64,000 bases of DNA from Haloferula sp. BvORR071 (GTDB lineage Bacteria; Verrucomicrobiota; Verrucomicrobiia; Verrucomicrobiales; Akkermansiaceae). Location of the stretch: assembly GCF_000739615.1 (NCBI RefSeq), contig NZ_BATP01000027.1, forward strand, positions 62,001 to 126,000, written 5' to 3'. The notes beneath the pieces were generated by a model, which worked only from the letters and a program-made list of their open reading frames with translations, searched no databases and had not been told where the DNA came from. The first letter of the stretch is position 1. The number at the start of each line of letters is the position of its first letter. A program made the position numbers and the translations under genes. Of this stretch, positions 50,465 through 58,606 are shown in pieces.

Positions 50465-50493
50465 ACCTATCCTGACTCCATCCCCTCTGGCAA
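50465..50493 (-). promoter_or_regulatory. Promoter-like element before pair 2
   Basis: Minus strand: CCGCTTGCCAG contains TTGCCA (50493-50488), 17 bases, then ATAGGT (50470-50465; TAGGTG at 18 bases). The GTG start at 50453 lies about ten bases farther downstream than the start in pair 1. Confidence 0.45.
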
Positions 50494-50514
50494 GCGGTCC
50501 ATGCCGACAGGAGC

Positions 50515-52242
50515 TCAGTGATGCTCCTTCAGGAAATCCTCCACCGCGGTTCTCTCGGCCGATGGCAGGGATGCAGCCCAGTGCCGGGCCGCCGCCGGCT
50601 CTTGCTCCGCCCATGCCGCCGCGAGGTTCTTGGCCGCCCAGCTGCGGATCTCGCCAGCAGGCAAGGAGCGCACCCACTTGCCGCCCGACTCCGGATCGCT
50701 GGCACCCCAGCGTGCCGCGAATTCACAAGTCGTGCGATTGAGCCTCTGGATTGCCGATTGATTCGCCGCATCTGTCTTTTCCACCAAGTAGCCCAAGGCC
50801 TGTGCCTGCAGCGGCTCCGGCAACTTGCTGCGGGATTCCAACTTGGTCGCCAGAAGTTGCTTCCGCTCATCTGGCAATTCATCAAAGGCCTTGGCGGCGG
50901 CAATGGCATCCTGCTGGGTCCACTTCGCCAACGGCTCGGTCGCCCAATAATCGAAGGAGCTGGCATTCTCCGACCACTTGTCGACCCACGAGCCGGGCGA
51001 CTTGTCGCGCTGTTTCTCCAAGGCCTGCTTGGCTTGCCACTCGAGGCTGCTCTGCGCGGCGGCAATGTCCTGCGGATCGCTGAGTCCGGCGGCCCACGCC
51101 GCAGCATCCTCGGCATTTGGGAAGGCTTGAAGCGCCTTGGACACCGCGATGTTCCGTTCGTCGCCAGTCCATGCAATCTCACCCAGCAGCGAGGCCAGGC
51201 GACGGGGATCGCGCGCCATCAGCTCAATTGCCGCATCACGCATTTCCTTGGTCTGCGCTGCGCTGAAGCCGGCTGCGGCCAGATCTTCCGCGAGCCACTG
51301 GCCGGGGTTCTCCGCGACTACCCGATAGGCCAGAGAGCTGGCAATCTCGGCGAACCATGCCGGGGGAAAGCTGGCTCTCGAGGCTGCAACCTGTTTCTCA
51401 AGGTCCTGATCGTAGCGGATCGCATCCAGGACGAGTTTACTGCCGTTCTCCACGCCTGTTAGACCAGCCACGGTCCCGGCGAAGTCCTTCTTCAGAGCGG
51501 TCCTGGTGTATTTCTCCAAGGCATGACCGCGGATCGGCTCGTGCCATGCCGCGAGCTCGTGAACGAAAGCATCCGGCGCGGCTTCTCCCAGTGCTTCGAA
51601 CAAATCGCCAAGCTCTCCAAAGCCTTCATTGAAAGCAGGATCGCGATAGAGCTTGCCGAGCTCCGCCAAAACCCGCGCCGGGTTTTCCTTCGCAAGGGCC
51701 TGACCCATCCCGGTGAGCAAGTAGCCGAAGTCGTCATCGCCCTTTTTCTCCACCAGGAATCCAAAGGCCGCATCCGGATCACGGCGGGCCCACGCTCCGG
51801 CCAGCTCGCGAGTGTCATTGTGGAGATCATTGCGTTCCCGCTCCAAGGTGTAGCCAAGGAGCCCCTCGGGATCCTCCGCAAGCCAGCGCTCGCGGGTGAT
51901 GGTCTCGAAAATCGTCTCCTCCATTCCACCCTCGAGATCGAACCAATTGCGCTTGTACCAAAGCGCCAGCTGGTCAACCGGCAGCCTTCGCGCAAGCTGG
52001 ATGGTGGCACGCTGCCGCTCTTCCGGAGTCGCGGCATTCCGGATCGCAGCCATGGCTGCCTTCACCTGATCCGGCATGCGCTGTGGGCTGGCCTTCGCCA
52101 TCTTGCGAGCGGAAGCTTTGACGGCCGCCTCGCCGTGGGCAGCCGCAGGAGCGGGATTGATCATTCCACCCGCGAGCCAACCCGCGCCTGCGGCGAACGC
52201 AAAGGCGGCGAGGCCCCATGCGAATAGCGGCTTGGTCTTCAT
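50515..52242 (-). CDS. A-type paired helical-repeat exported protein (pair 1)
   Basis: 575 residues; starts within the B stop (ATGA). Signal or anchor: LFAWGLAAFAFAAGAGWLAG. The block EERQRATIQLARRLPVDQL is followed by RWLAEDPEGLLGYTLE, and by WARRDPDAAFGFLVEKK and AKENPARVLAELGK. The last repeats are RWGASDPESGGKWVRSLPAG and WAEQEPAAARHWAASLPSAE. The A-type LPAGE-x-R-x-WAAKNLA block between them is well kept and also occurs in pairs 0 and 4. Probably periplasmic; no catalytic motif. Confidence 0.78.
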   Translation of the reverse strand: MKTKPLFAWGLAAFAFAAGAGWLAGGMINPAPAAAHGEAAVKASARKMAKASPQRMPDQVKAAMAAIRNAATPEERQRATIQLARRLPVDQLALWYKRNWFDLEGGMEETIFETITRERWLAEDPEGLLGYTLERERNDLHNDTRELAGAWARRDPDAAFGFLVEKKGDDDFGYLLTGMGQALAKENPARVLAELGKLYRDPAFNEGFGELGDLFEALGEAAPDAFVHELAAWHEPIRGHALEKYTRTALKKDFAGTVAGLTGVENGSKLVLDAIRYDQDLEKQVAASRASFPPAWFAEIASSLAYRVVAENPGQWLAEDLAAAGFSAAQTKEMRDAAIELMARDPRRLASLLGEIAWTGDERNIAVSKALQAFPNAEDAAAWAAGLSDPQDIAAAQSSLEWQAKQALEKQRDKSPGSWVDKWSENASSFDYWATEPLAKWTQQDAIAAAKAFDELPDERKQLLATKLESRSKLPEPLQAQALGYLVEKTDAANQSAIQRLNRTTCEFAARWGASDPESGGKWVRSLPAGEIRSWAAKNLAAAWAEQEPAAARHWAASLPSAERTAVEDFLKEHH

Positions 52243-53777
52243 TGGTTGCGCGGGAGCAAGTGGGAGATTGCCTGGCGGGTTTCCTCCGGCACTGCGGACT
52301 CATCAAACCAACTCGTCGCCGCTTTCGCGTCCGCCCTCAACCACCGCTCGAAAGTATCGATGGCGGTCCCGCGACGAGCGTCGCTTCCGGAAAGGGTCTC
52401 TAGCTGTGCCATTGCTTCACTGAAGCGCCGTCTCTCGGCCAATTGCCCGATCACCACCTGATGGCCGGCCTCGCTGAACGCGGGGTCCGCATCCGCGGCG
52501 AGCCATGCAGTGAAGCTCTCCAAATCGCGGCTGGCCCACACCCATGCGGCACAGGTCCTGAGGTCCCCGCCGTAGAGGGCGGGAGCCTGGCCAGCCAGCA
52601 TCCGATCCACCGCTTCCACAGTGGTGCGCGGATCCGCGTTCGCGAGTGACTTGACGAAATCGAACAGGCCTTCCACGTCACGACGATCCCCGGCGGAGTT
52701 GCCACCGGGAAGGGCCACGGTATCGCGACGCGAGGCAGCATCCGGGCAAGCTTGCAAAAGTTCGCCGAGCAGCCCGAGCGCGGCCTGCGGATTCTGCCCG
52801 ACCATCCCGCGACCTAGCACTACCAGCCGCTCCGCTGCAAGCATGGGACTTTCACTCGCCCGCGCCTCTGCCAAGGCGGCAGCAGGATCGGTCTCAGCGA
52901 GGTAGCGGAAAGCCGCCGCCTCCAGCAGGCGCTTCACCTCGCCAGCGGAGGCCACGGCCGCCAAGCTGGCCAGCTCTTCCGGGTTCTCGCGCTCGACGGT
53001 TTCGACAAAGGCGGTTTTGAGTTTCGGGCGGTCCCCCGCCCCATTCGCGATCAGCCATTCGAGTGCTGCCCGCGGCTCCCGGCGGGCCCATTGCCGAAGC
53101 GGTCCCTGCATATCCGGCCAGCCTTCTTTCTTGAGCAACTCCATCGCAGCCCGCGGGTCCCGGATGGCGATCTTTTCGGCCAGGGTCACCGAACTGATCG
53201 AAGCCGCCAGCGCCGGATCTTCCAAAGCCTTCAGGGCCTGCTGCGGATGGAAGAGCGTGAGCGCCCACAGCACCGCCGAACGATTTTCGACATCACCATT
53301 GCGGGAAGCTGCCAAGGCGGCCTCTGGATCATTGGAGGCCCACGCCCACCAAGCGGCTCGCTCGAAGCGGGTGCTCTTGGTTGCGGCCAGCGCGGCGGCG
53401 GGATCCTTGCGGGTCCAGTGCGTGAGCAGCAGCTCGACGGTTCCCTCGCTCACTCGGCCATCCTGGATGAGAGCTTGGCCGAGCTGCGCAATTTCCTCGA
53501 TGGGGGCATCCAGCAACCAAAGGGCCACGCTATCATAATGGCCGTCGCCCCTCTCCACCGACAAGGCCTCGACGGTATCGGTGGATTTCAAGGCCGGCAG
53601 GGACTGCAGTGGCGCTTCCGCCTTGTGCTCCCTGGCCGCAGGCCCCTTCGGCGAGAGCGATTCCCCCGAGGCTGCCGATCCATCACGGTGCCGCGCCGCG
53701 AAGCCGGCAAGAAAGCCGAGAACGGCCAGCGAGCCAATCGCCAGATAGGGATGCCGTTGCTTTGGACCCACTCGCAT
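52239..53777 (-). CDS. B-type paired helical-repeat exported protein (pair 1)
   Basis: 512 residues from the ATG at 53777; the frame runs 14 codons further upstream, but without a better start. Signal or anchor: YLAIGSLAVLGFLAGFAA. The block STDTVEALSVERGDG leads into YDSVALWLLDAPIEEIAQLG. Eleven units: RKDPAAALAAT, SNDPEAALAAS, LFHPQQALKAL, IRDPRAAMELL, RREPRAALEWL, RENPEELASL, ETDPAAALAEA, GQNPQAALGLL, NADPRTTVEAV, SRDLESFTAWL and RADAKAATSWF. The first gene of the minus-strand cluster; no sigma factor or regulator is next to it. It is divergent from the guanine deaminase gene. Confidence 0.78.
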   Translation of the reverse strand: MRVGPKQRHPYLAIGSLAVLGFLAGFAARHRDGSAASGESLSPKGPAAREHKAEAPLQSLPALKSTDTVEALSVERGDGHYDSVALWLLDAPIEEIAQLGQALIQDGRVSEGTVELLLTHWTRKDPAAALAATKSTRFERAAWWAWASNDPEAALAASRNGDVENRSAVLWALTLFHPQQALKALEDPALAASISSVTLAEKIAIRDPRAAMELLKKEGWPDMQGPLRQWARREPRAALEWLIANGAGDRPKLKTAFVETVERENPEELASLAAVASAGEVKRLLEAAAFRYLAETDPAAALAEARASESPMLAAERLVVLGRGMVGQNPQAALGLLGELLQACPDAASRRDTVALPGGNSAGDRRDVEGLFDFVKSLANADPRTTVEAVDRMLAGQAPALYGGDLRTCAAWVWASRDLESFTAWLAADADPAFSEAGHQVVIGQLAERRRFSEAMAQLETLSGSDARRGTAIDTFERWLRADAKAATSWFDESAVPEETRQAISHLLPRNQ

Positions 53778-53806
53778 GATGTATCTCGCGACGGCGGTGA
53801 TGGCAA
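53778..53806 (-). promoter_or_regulatory. Promoter-like element before pair 1
   Basis: Minus strand: CCGCTTGCCA contains TTGCCA (53806-53801), 17 bases, then TACATC (53783-53778), which abuts the ATG at 53777. If this is a -10 box the start point would fall inside the reading frame, so either a later start is used or the element has another role. Confidence 0.4.
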
Positions 53807-53866
53807 GCGGGCGCGCCAAGTGCAGGCTTCCCGCCCGGCACGCGATCCGCTAGGGAGTTCCCCGCA

Positions 53867-54346
53867 ATGCCTGCTGATTCCCGAGTCGTCTTCATGCGCC
53901 GTGCCATCGATCTTGCCCGCCAGGGGATGAGCTCGGGTGCGGGCGGCCCCTTCGGCGCGGTGGTGGTGAAGGACGGCGAGATCATCGGCGAAGGCCACAA
54001 TCAGGTGGTGGGAAGGAACGACCCGACGGCCCACGGCGAGGTGGTGGCGATCCGCAATGCCTGCGCGCGGATCGGCAGCTTCAGCCTGCATGGCTGCGAG
54101 ATCCACACGACAGGCGAACCCTGCCCGATGTGCCTGGGGGCGATCCACTGGGCCCGGATCAGCCGGATCTACTATGGATTTAGTATTACCGACGCGGCGG
54201 CGATCGGCTTCGATGACCGCGAGTTCTACCGGCAGTTCACGCTGCCGCTAGCGGAGCGGGAGGTGCCCTGCGCGGAGCTGGCGAGCGAGGAGGCGAGGGA
54301 GCTATTAGGCGAGTATCTGGCGCTGCCCGGGAGGGTGGCTTACTGA
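53867..54346 (+). CDS. guaD: Guanine deaminase (CDA-fold, GuaD type)
   Basis: 159 residues, the usual size for this family. The zinc-site residues are His56 and Glu58 (TAHGEVVAIR; HGE rather than the more common HAE) and Cys86/Cys89 (GEPCPMCLGAIHWAR). Other family stretches are GGPFGAVVVKDGEIIGEGHN and GFDDREFYRQF. It should deaminate guanine to xanthine in the cytoplasm, although related enzymes accept isocytosine or other bases. It is a single gene, divergent from the paired cluster. Confidence 0.9.
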   Translation: MPADSRVVFMRRAIDLARQGMSSGAGGPFGAVVVKDGEIIGEGHNQVVGRNDPTAHGEVVAIRNACARIGSFSLHGCEIHTTGEPCPMCLGAIHWARISRIYYGFSITDAAAIGFDDREFYRQFTLPLAEREVPCAELASEEARELLGEYLALPGRVAY

Positions 54347-54380
54347 AGCTGCCAGGAAAGCCCGCCATCAGTGGTACGTA

Positions 54381-54399
54381 GTCCCGCCTTCAGGCGGAC
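54381..54399. repeat. Short GC-rich hairpin downstream of guaD
   Basis: CCGCC-TTCA-GGCGG with outer GT/AC pairing forms a compact hairpin in the 181-base gap between guaD and rlpA. There is no T tract. It could be a weak terminator or a REP-like element; nothing else is seen in this gap. Confidence 0.4.
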
Positions 54400-54527
54400 G
54401 GAGCAGTTCTCGCGGCGGGTCTGTACGGAGGGCCTTGGGTGGATGCGGCAGTTTTCGTGGCTCCTTCTACCACTGAAGGCGAGCTGCAAGGGAGCACTCG
54501 TGCGGCTTGCAAAGGCGCGCTCCTTAT

Positions 54528-55094
54528 TCAGAACAGCCCGAAGAACCACTTCCGCTTCGCGCTGCGCTTGTAGCTGCCGTCGCCGACGGACAGCACCTTC
54601 ACCTGCACCTCGGCCAGGCCCTCGTCCTTGAAGCCGATCTTCTTCGCGGCGCGGGGCGAGAGATCGATGATGCGATCACCGATGAAGGGGCCGCGGTCGT
54701 TCACGCGGCACTTCACGGACCTGCCGTTCTGGAGATTGGTAACCTCCACCATGCAGGGCAGCGGCAGGGTCTTGTGGGCGGCGATCAGGTGCCATGGCAT
54801 GACCTTCTCACCGAGGGAGGTCTGGCCGCGCTTGAGGCCGAAGAAACTCGATTCGTTGTACCAAGACGCGGTGCCGGTCTCCTGATAATGCAGCGCTTCA
54901 TCCACACTCATGGGATGATAGGTCCCGCCGCGGACCGAGTACGACTTGGCCATGTAGCCCTTGTAGTCGCCGCCGGGGTAGGCGCAGGAAGCGAGCAAGA
55001 GCAACCAAGAGTGACGAATGACGAATCTCCGAATGTCGAATGGAGTGTGAAGGGACGAGCGGGAACTTCCTGCCATCTCTTCAGCACACTTCAT
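54528..55094 (-). CDS. rlpA: RlpA-family lipoprotein
   Basis: 188 residues from ATG 55094. The lipoprotein signal is SWLLLLASC (Cys at ~37) preceded by an unusually long N-region (FDIRRFVIRH) encoded by a small AT-rich repeat. The double-psi barrel begins at GTASWYNESSFFGLKRGQTS and includes MVEVTNLQNGRSVKCRVNDR and GDRIIDLSPRAAKKIGF, the standard RlpA core. The Asp in VNDRGPF and the His in PWHLIAAH are kept, as needed for lytic transglycosylase activity on naked glycan strands. There is no SPOR domain. Probable outer-membrane lipoprotein of the division site. It follows the HU gene by 35 bases. Confidence 0.88.
   Translation of the reverse strand: MKCAEEMAGSSRSSLHTPFDIRRFVIRHSWLLLLASCAYPGGDYKGYMAKSYSVRGGTYHPMSVDEALHYQETGTASWYNESSFFGLKRGQTSLGEKVMPWHLIAAHKTLPLPCMVEVTNLQNGRSVKCRVNDRGPFIGDRIIDLSPRAAKKIGFKDEGLAEVQVKVLSVGDGSYKRSAKRKWFFGLF
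55011..55043. repeat. GAATGACGAAT-type repeat, copy 1
   Basis: GTGACGAATGACGAATCTCC and the next bases share CGAATGACGAAT with the inverted copy at 55091. It encodes the start of the RlpA signal region. Confidence 0.5.
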
Positions 55095-55119
55095 TCGTCA
55101 TTCGGAATTCTGGATTCGC
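55091..55119. repeat. GAATGACGAAT-type repeat, inverted copy 2
   Basis: The forward sequence TCATTCGTCATTCGGAATTC is the inverse of the copy at 55011. It contains the RlpA start codon and part of the gap to the HU gene. The two copies could pair as a stem around the start region. Confidence 0.5.
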
Positions 55120-55129
55120 CATCCCTTCC

Positions 55130-55447
55130 TCACTTCTGCCGCTCGCGGATCAGGGGCAGCGTGCGCGCGACCTGCTCCTTCATTTCCTTGCCGGGCTTGA
55201 ACTTCACCACGGCGCGGGCGGGGATCGGGACGTCCTTGTCCGGATCTTTCGGGTTGCGGCCGATCTTGGCCTTGGTCTCCTTCACTTGAAAGGCTCCGAA
55301 GTTGCGCATCACCACGGTATCGCCATTCGAAAGTGAGTCGGTGATCGAGTCGAGGGTCCGCTGGATCACGTCGAAAACCTGCTGCTGCGTGAGCCCGGTT
55401 TCATTTGAAATCTTGATGACGAGTTCGCGTTTGGTGATGGTTGCCAT
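55130..55447 (-). CDS. HU/IHF-family DNA-binding protein
   Basis: 105 residues from the ATG at 55447. The family helix pair is KRELVIKISNETGLTQQQVF, followed by the beta arm with VVMRNFGAFQVKETKAKIG and RNPKDPDKDVPIPARAVVKF. The conserved Pro in the arm tip (DVPIPAR) is present. A C-terminal tail (VARTLPLIRERQK) is slightly longer than in E. coli HU. It bends DNA and organises the nucleoid. Probably read with rnhC upstream and rlpA downstream. Confidence 0.93.
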   Translation of the reverse strand: MATITKRELVIKISNETGLTQQQVFDVIQRTLDSITDSLSNGDTVVMRNFGAFQVKETKAKIGRNPKDPDKDVPIPARAVVKFKPGKEMKEQVARTLPLIRERQK

Positions 55448-55532
55448 AGCTTTATGGGTGAGGAGACGGTGAATGCGGCGCGGGGATTGGACATCATAGG
55501 AAGGGCCCTTTGTCCCGTCAAAAAATCCAAAA

Positions 55533-56474
55533 TCATGCGGAATCCGTGCCAGAGACGTTTGAATCACCGCTCACGGCGGCGGTCGTTTTAAAGTGGAGTT
55601 TCGCCACTTTTGAGAGCGCTTGAGTACCATGTTTGGCCACGACCTGACGGGCAGCCTCAATCACCGCGGCCGATGCGCCCAAGGGGAGCAATACGCCGCC
55701 AGCGGTGGAGGTTTTATCCATCCAGTCGACAAATCTCTCGCGGGCGAGGATCGAGGCGGCGGCCACGGCGATGTCGGACTCCCCTTTCGTCCGCTGATCG
55801 AGCTGGATTTCGATCTTCTGCTGCTTGAGCGCGCGGGCGAGGACCTCGGGACGGGCAAATTGGTCGCTGAGGGCGCGCGGGCAGGCCGGGCGCTGTTCCG
55901 CTAGATTGCCGATGACCTTGGCGTGTCCCCAGGCTAGCAGACGGTTCAAGTTGCCGAAAGAGGCGAACATCTCGTTGTAACGCTCCGGGCCGATGGCGAC
56001 CACGGAGACCGCGATTCCCGGGACATTGCGGATTTTCTCCGCCAGATCGCGGATCCGCTTGGCACTGGCGATGCGCTTGGAATCCATGACCCCGGCGGCT
56101 TTCAGGGCGCGGGCCACGGGGGCATCCGTATAAACTCCGGCGATCACCAGCGGGCCAAAATAGTCGCCCTTGCCGCTTTCATCGATGCCGAAGTGCGGGG
56201 CGAACATCTCCGGGTCCAACTCCTCCTCGTAGCCGAGCTTGGCCTCGCCTAGGATCTCCGGTTCTAGCAGAAAGCGGATGAAGTCCTCGGTCTCCTTGCC
56301 CTGGATCAGGACCTTCGGGCCCTTGGCATAGACGGAGACGTTCAGCTTGCCCTTCTTGGCGGCGTAGAGCGTGTATTCCTTCTTCTCGAACTCGTAACCG
56401 CGTTCCTCTAGCAGCTCGCGCAGGCGCTCGGCCTGCGCGGCGGTCAGGGGAGCGGTGTGCGAGGTCAGGGCCAC
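55533..56474 (-). CDS. rnhC: Ribonuclease HIII
   Basis: 313 residues from a GTG at 56474; the frame further upstream is not family-like. An N-terminal TBP-like substrate-binding domain (~1-85, LREL-LEERGYEFEKKEYTLY to VLIQGKETEDFIRFL) precedes the catalytic RNase H fold. Active-site residues are Asp98 and Glu99 in FGIDESGKGDYFGPL, and Asp131 in VMDSKRI. It removes RNA from RNA-DNA hybrids in the cytoplasm; type HIII is often found in place of, or beside, HI/HII enzymes. Divergent from mutY across 185 bases. Confidence 0.93.
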   Translation of the reverse strand: MALTSHTAPLTAAQAERLRELLEERGYEFEKKEYTLYAAKKGKLNVSVYAKGPKVLIQGKETEDFIRFLLEPEILGEAKLGYEEELDPEMFAPHFGIDESGKGDYFGPLVIAGVYTDAPVARALKAAGVMDSKRIASAKRIRDLAEKIRNVPGIAVSVVAIGPERYNEMFASFGNLNRLLAWGHAKVIGNLAEQRPACPRALSDQFARPEVLARALKQQKIEIQLDQRTKGESDIAVAAASILARERFVDWMDKTSTAGGVLLPLGASAAVIEAARQVVAKHGTQALSKVAKLHFKTTAAVSGDSNVSGTDSA

Positions 56475-56659
56475 GGCTCTATGAACCGCCAAGACGCTGG
56501 GTGCGCCAAGGTTTTTTCCCTGCGGCCCTAGAACCTGGAGGCGAAAGGCAAGCAAGCGCTAAGGGCGGGAACCCTGAAAAGAGGCGGGGGAAGCCAAAGT
56601 TCCCAGCCGGGCGTCATTCCAGTGGTGGCATTTTCCCAAAGCTGCGCCACTATCCCCGC

Positions 56660-57706
56660 GTGCTGAAGCCAATCGCCCGAATCACTCCCTTGGAGGATCC
56701 CGATGGCTTCCGTGCCGCGCTGCGCGGGTGGTTCCAGAAAAACGCACGGGACTACCCTTGGCGGCGCACCAGCGATCCCTACGCGGTGCTGGTTTCGGAG
56801 GTGATGCTCCAGCAGACGCAGATCGCCACGGTGTTGGGGCGGGGCTTCTACACCCGCTTCCTGGAGCGATTCCCGGATGTGGCCACACTGGCGGCGGCGG
56901 CCGATGATCCGCTGCTGAAAGCCTGGGAAGGACTCGGCTACTACCGCCGGGCGCGGATGCTGCGAGAATCCGCACGGGCGGTGATCGGGCGTCACGGCGG
57001 GGAATTTCCCCGCGATCATGCGGCGCTGCTGGCGCTGCCGGGGATCGGCCGCTACACGGCGGGTGCGCTGTTTTCCTTCGCCTTCGACCTGCCGGCTCCG
57101 CTGGTGGATGGCAATGTCGCACGGGTTCTAACGCGCCTCTTCGACCGCGCCGAGCCGATCGATTCCACGGCGATGCTGAAGTGGCTGTGGAACACTGCGG
57201 AACAACTTCTCGACCACCAGCACCCCCGCGCCTTTAACTCCGCGCTGATGGAGCTGGGGCAGACGCATTGCCGCCCCGGCGTCCCGGATTGCCTGTCCTG
57301 CCCGGTGGCCACTTTCTGCAAGACCCGCGAGCCCGCCATGCTACCGGTGAAGGCCAAACGCCAGACGATCGAGGAGATCGACGAGCACGCGATCTTCATC
57401 CAACAGCGCGGCAAGGTTCTGCTCTGCCAGCAGGGCAAGGGCGGCAGGCGCGAGGGCATGTGGCGGCTGCCGCTGCGCGACAAGGACGCTGCCGCCATCA
57501 TGCCCCTGCTACACCGCCGGAAATACGGCATCACCCGCTACCGGGTGAGCCTGCATGTGCACGAGTGCCCGCCACGCCATGCCATGGCCCAGCCGCACGC
57601 CGGCGAGTCATGGGTGGCACTGGATTCGCTGGATGAAATCGTGATCCCGCCCGCAGACCGAGCCGCGCTGACCGCCGTTCTTGGCGGCGCGGAAGAAATC
57701 GCGTGA
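56660..57706 (+). CDS. mutY: A/G-specific adenine glycosylase
   Basis: 348 residues from a GTG at 56660 (the upstream frame is non-coding). Catalytic Glu47 in SEVMLQQTQ, the HhH motif LPGIGRYTAGA (126-136), and catalytic Asp150 in LVDGNVARVL are all present. The iron-sulfur cluster has the classical C-x6-C-x2-C-x5-C at Cys204, 211, 214 and 220. The C-terminal NUDIX-like domain (~230-348) recognises 8-oxoguanine opposite the adenine. It prevents G:C to T:A mutations. It lies just upstream of the S1C lipoprotein on the same strand. Confidence 0.96.
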   Translation: MLKPIARITPLEDPDGFRAALRGWFQKNARDYPWRRTSDPYAVLVSEVMLQQTQIATVLGRGFYTRFLERFPDVATLAAAADDPLLKAWEGLGYYRRARMLRESARAVIGRHGGEFPRDHAALLALPGIGRYTAGALFSFAFDLPAPLVDGNVARVLTRLFDRAEPIDSTAMLKWLWNTAEQLLDHQHPRAFNSALMELGQTHCRPGVPDCLSCPVATFCKTREPAMLPVKAKRQTIEEIDEHAIFIQQRGKVLLCQQGKGGRREGMWRLPLRDKDAAAIMPLLHRRKYGITRYRVSLHVHECPPRHAMAQPHAGESWVALDSLDEIVIPPADRAALTAVLGGAEEIA

Positions 57707-57739
57707 GACCCAATCAACCTTTTGCTTCATTTCTCCCGG

Positions 57740-58606
57740 ATGCCATTCCTCGCTCGCCTCCTCCCGGCCGCCTTCGCGGCAGCCATTTTTTCCGGGTGTG
57801 CCGGGACCCCGAAATCCCCGCCGCCGGATACCGCCGAGCCGGGCCGCAAGGTGATGCGCCTGGCCGCTTCGCGCCTGACTGCGGTGGTCATTTCATCGAA
57901 GGCGGAACTATCACCCTGGGTGGAGAGCCGCTTCACTTCCGGCCAGAGCCCGGATGATGCCGATGGCGGCTCCGCGGCACCGATCAGCTACGACGGCTAC
58001 TTCATCACCGCGGACCACGTGCTGGCACGCTCGGAGGGACGGAATGTCTTCCTGATCCACGGCCAGCAAGGCGGGCTGAAGGCCACCAAGGCCCGCATCG
58101 TCTGGCGCTCCGCTTCGACCGACCTGGCAGTGCTGCACATCCCGATCGCCACACCACGCTACTACGAGTGGACCCCGCCGAACGAGTGGGTGCCGGCCGG
58201 CACACCGGTGGTCCATGCCGGCATTGCCACCGGCTTCCGCAGTGAGCCGGGCAAGCTGGTGACCGGCATTCCGCCGGGCCGCAAGAATGCCGCGCGCTTC
58301 AAGTATGATATCCCCCTTGAGCCAGGCGACAGCGGTGGCGCGGTGATCGATGCCCATGGCCGCTTGGTGGGAATCAATTCGGCGGTGGAATTCCTGGTCC
58401 CGCTTGAGACCGCATTTTTCATTGAATCGGAAGCAAACCGGCCGAACGTCCCGGCACTGCAGCGGATGATCGAGGCGGACCGGAAAAAGAATCCGACGGT
58501 GGTCCCCAGCGGCCCACCGTCTCCACAACCGCCACCACCACCCGCCAGCGCCTACCCGAATCCGGAACCTGCGACACCGCCGCCAGCCCCCGCCCCTGCT
58601 CCATGA
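57740..58606 (+). CDS. Trypsin-like (S1C-type) serine-protease lipoprotein
   Basis: 288 residues from the ATG at 57740. Lipoprotein signal AAFAAAIFSGC with Cys20. The chymotrypsin-fold triad is complete: His93 in ITADHVLA, Asp128 in STDLAVLHI, Ser198 in EPGDSGGAVI. There is no PDZ domain; instead the C-terminus is a Pro-rich tail (~255-288, QPPPPPASA and PPPAPAPAP). Likely a periplasmic or outer-membrane-anchored protease. The stop overlaps the next gene's start (ATGA). Confidence 0.88.
   Translation: MPFLARLLPAAFAAAIFSGCAGTPKSPPPDTAEPGRKVMRLAASRLTAVVISSKAELSPWVESRFTSGQSPDDADGGSAAPISYDGYFITADHVLARSEGRNVFLIHGQQGGLKATKARIVWRSASTDLAVLHIPIATPRYYEWTPPNEWVPAGTPVVHAGIATGFRSEPGKLVTGIPPGRKNAARFKYDIPLEPGDSGGAVIDAHGRLVGINSAVEFLVPLETAFFIESEANRPNVPALQRMIEADRKKNPTVVPSGPPSPQPPPPPASAYPNPEPATPPPAPAPAP

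Noticed and set aside
49473-50741. 422-codon plus-strand frame over pair 2 B and the pair 1 A end
   Set aside because: Antisense to two members of the paired family and without a plausible protein pattern.
53778-53830. Sigma-54-like TGGC...TTGC arrangement before pair 1
   Set aside because: The spacing between the GG and GC dinucleotides is one base too long, and the other pairs lack the upstream TGGC.
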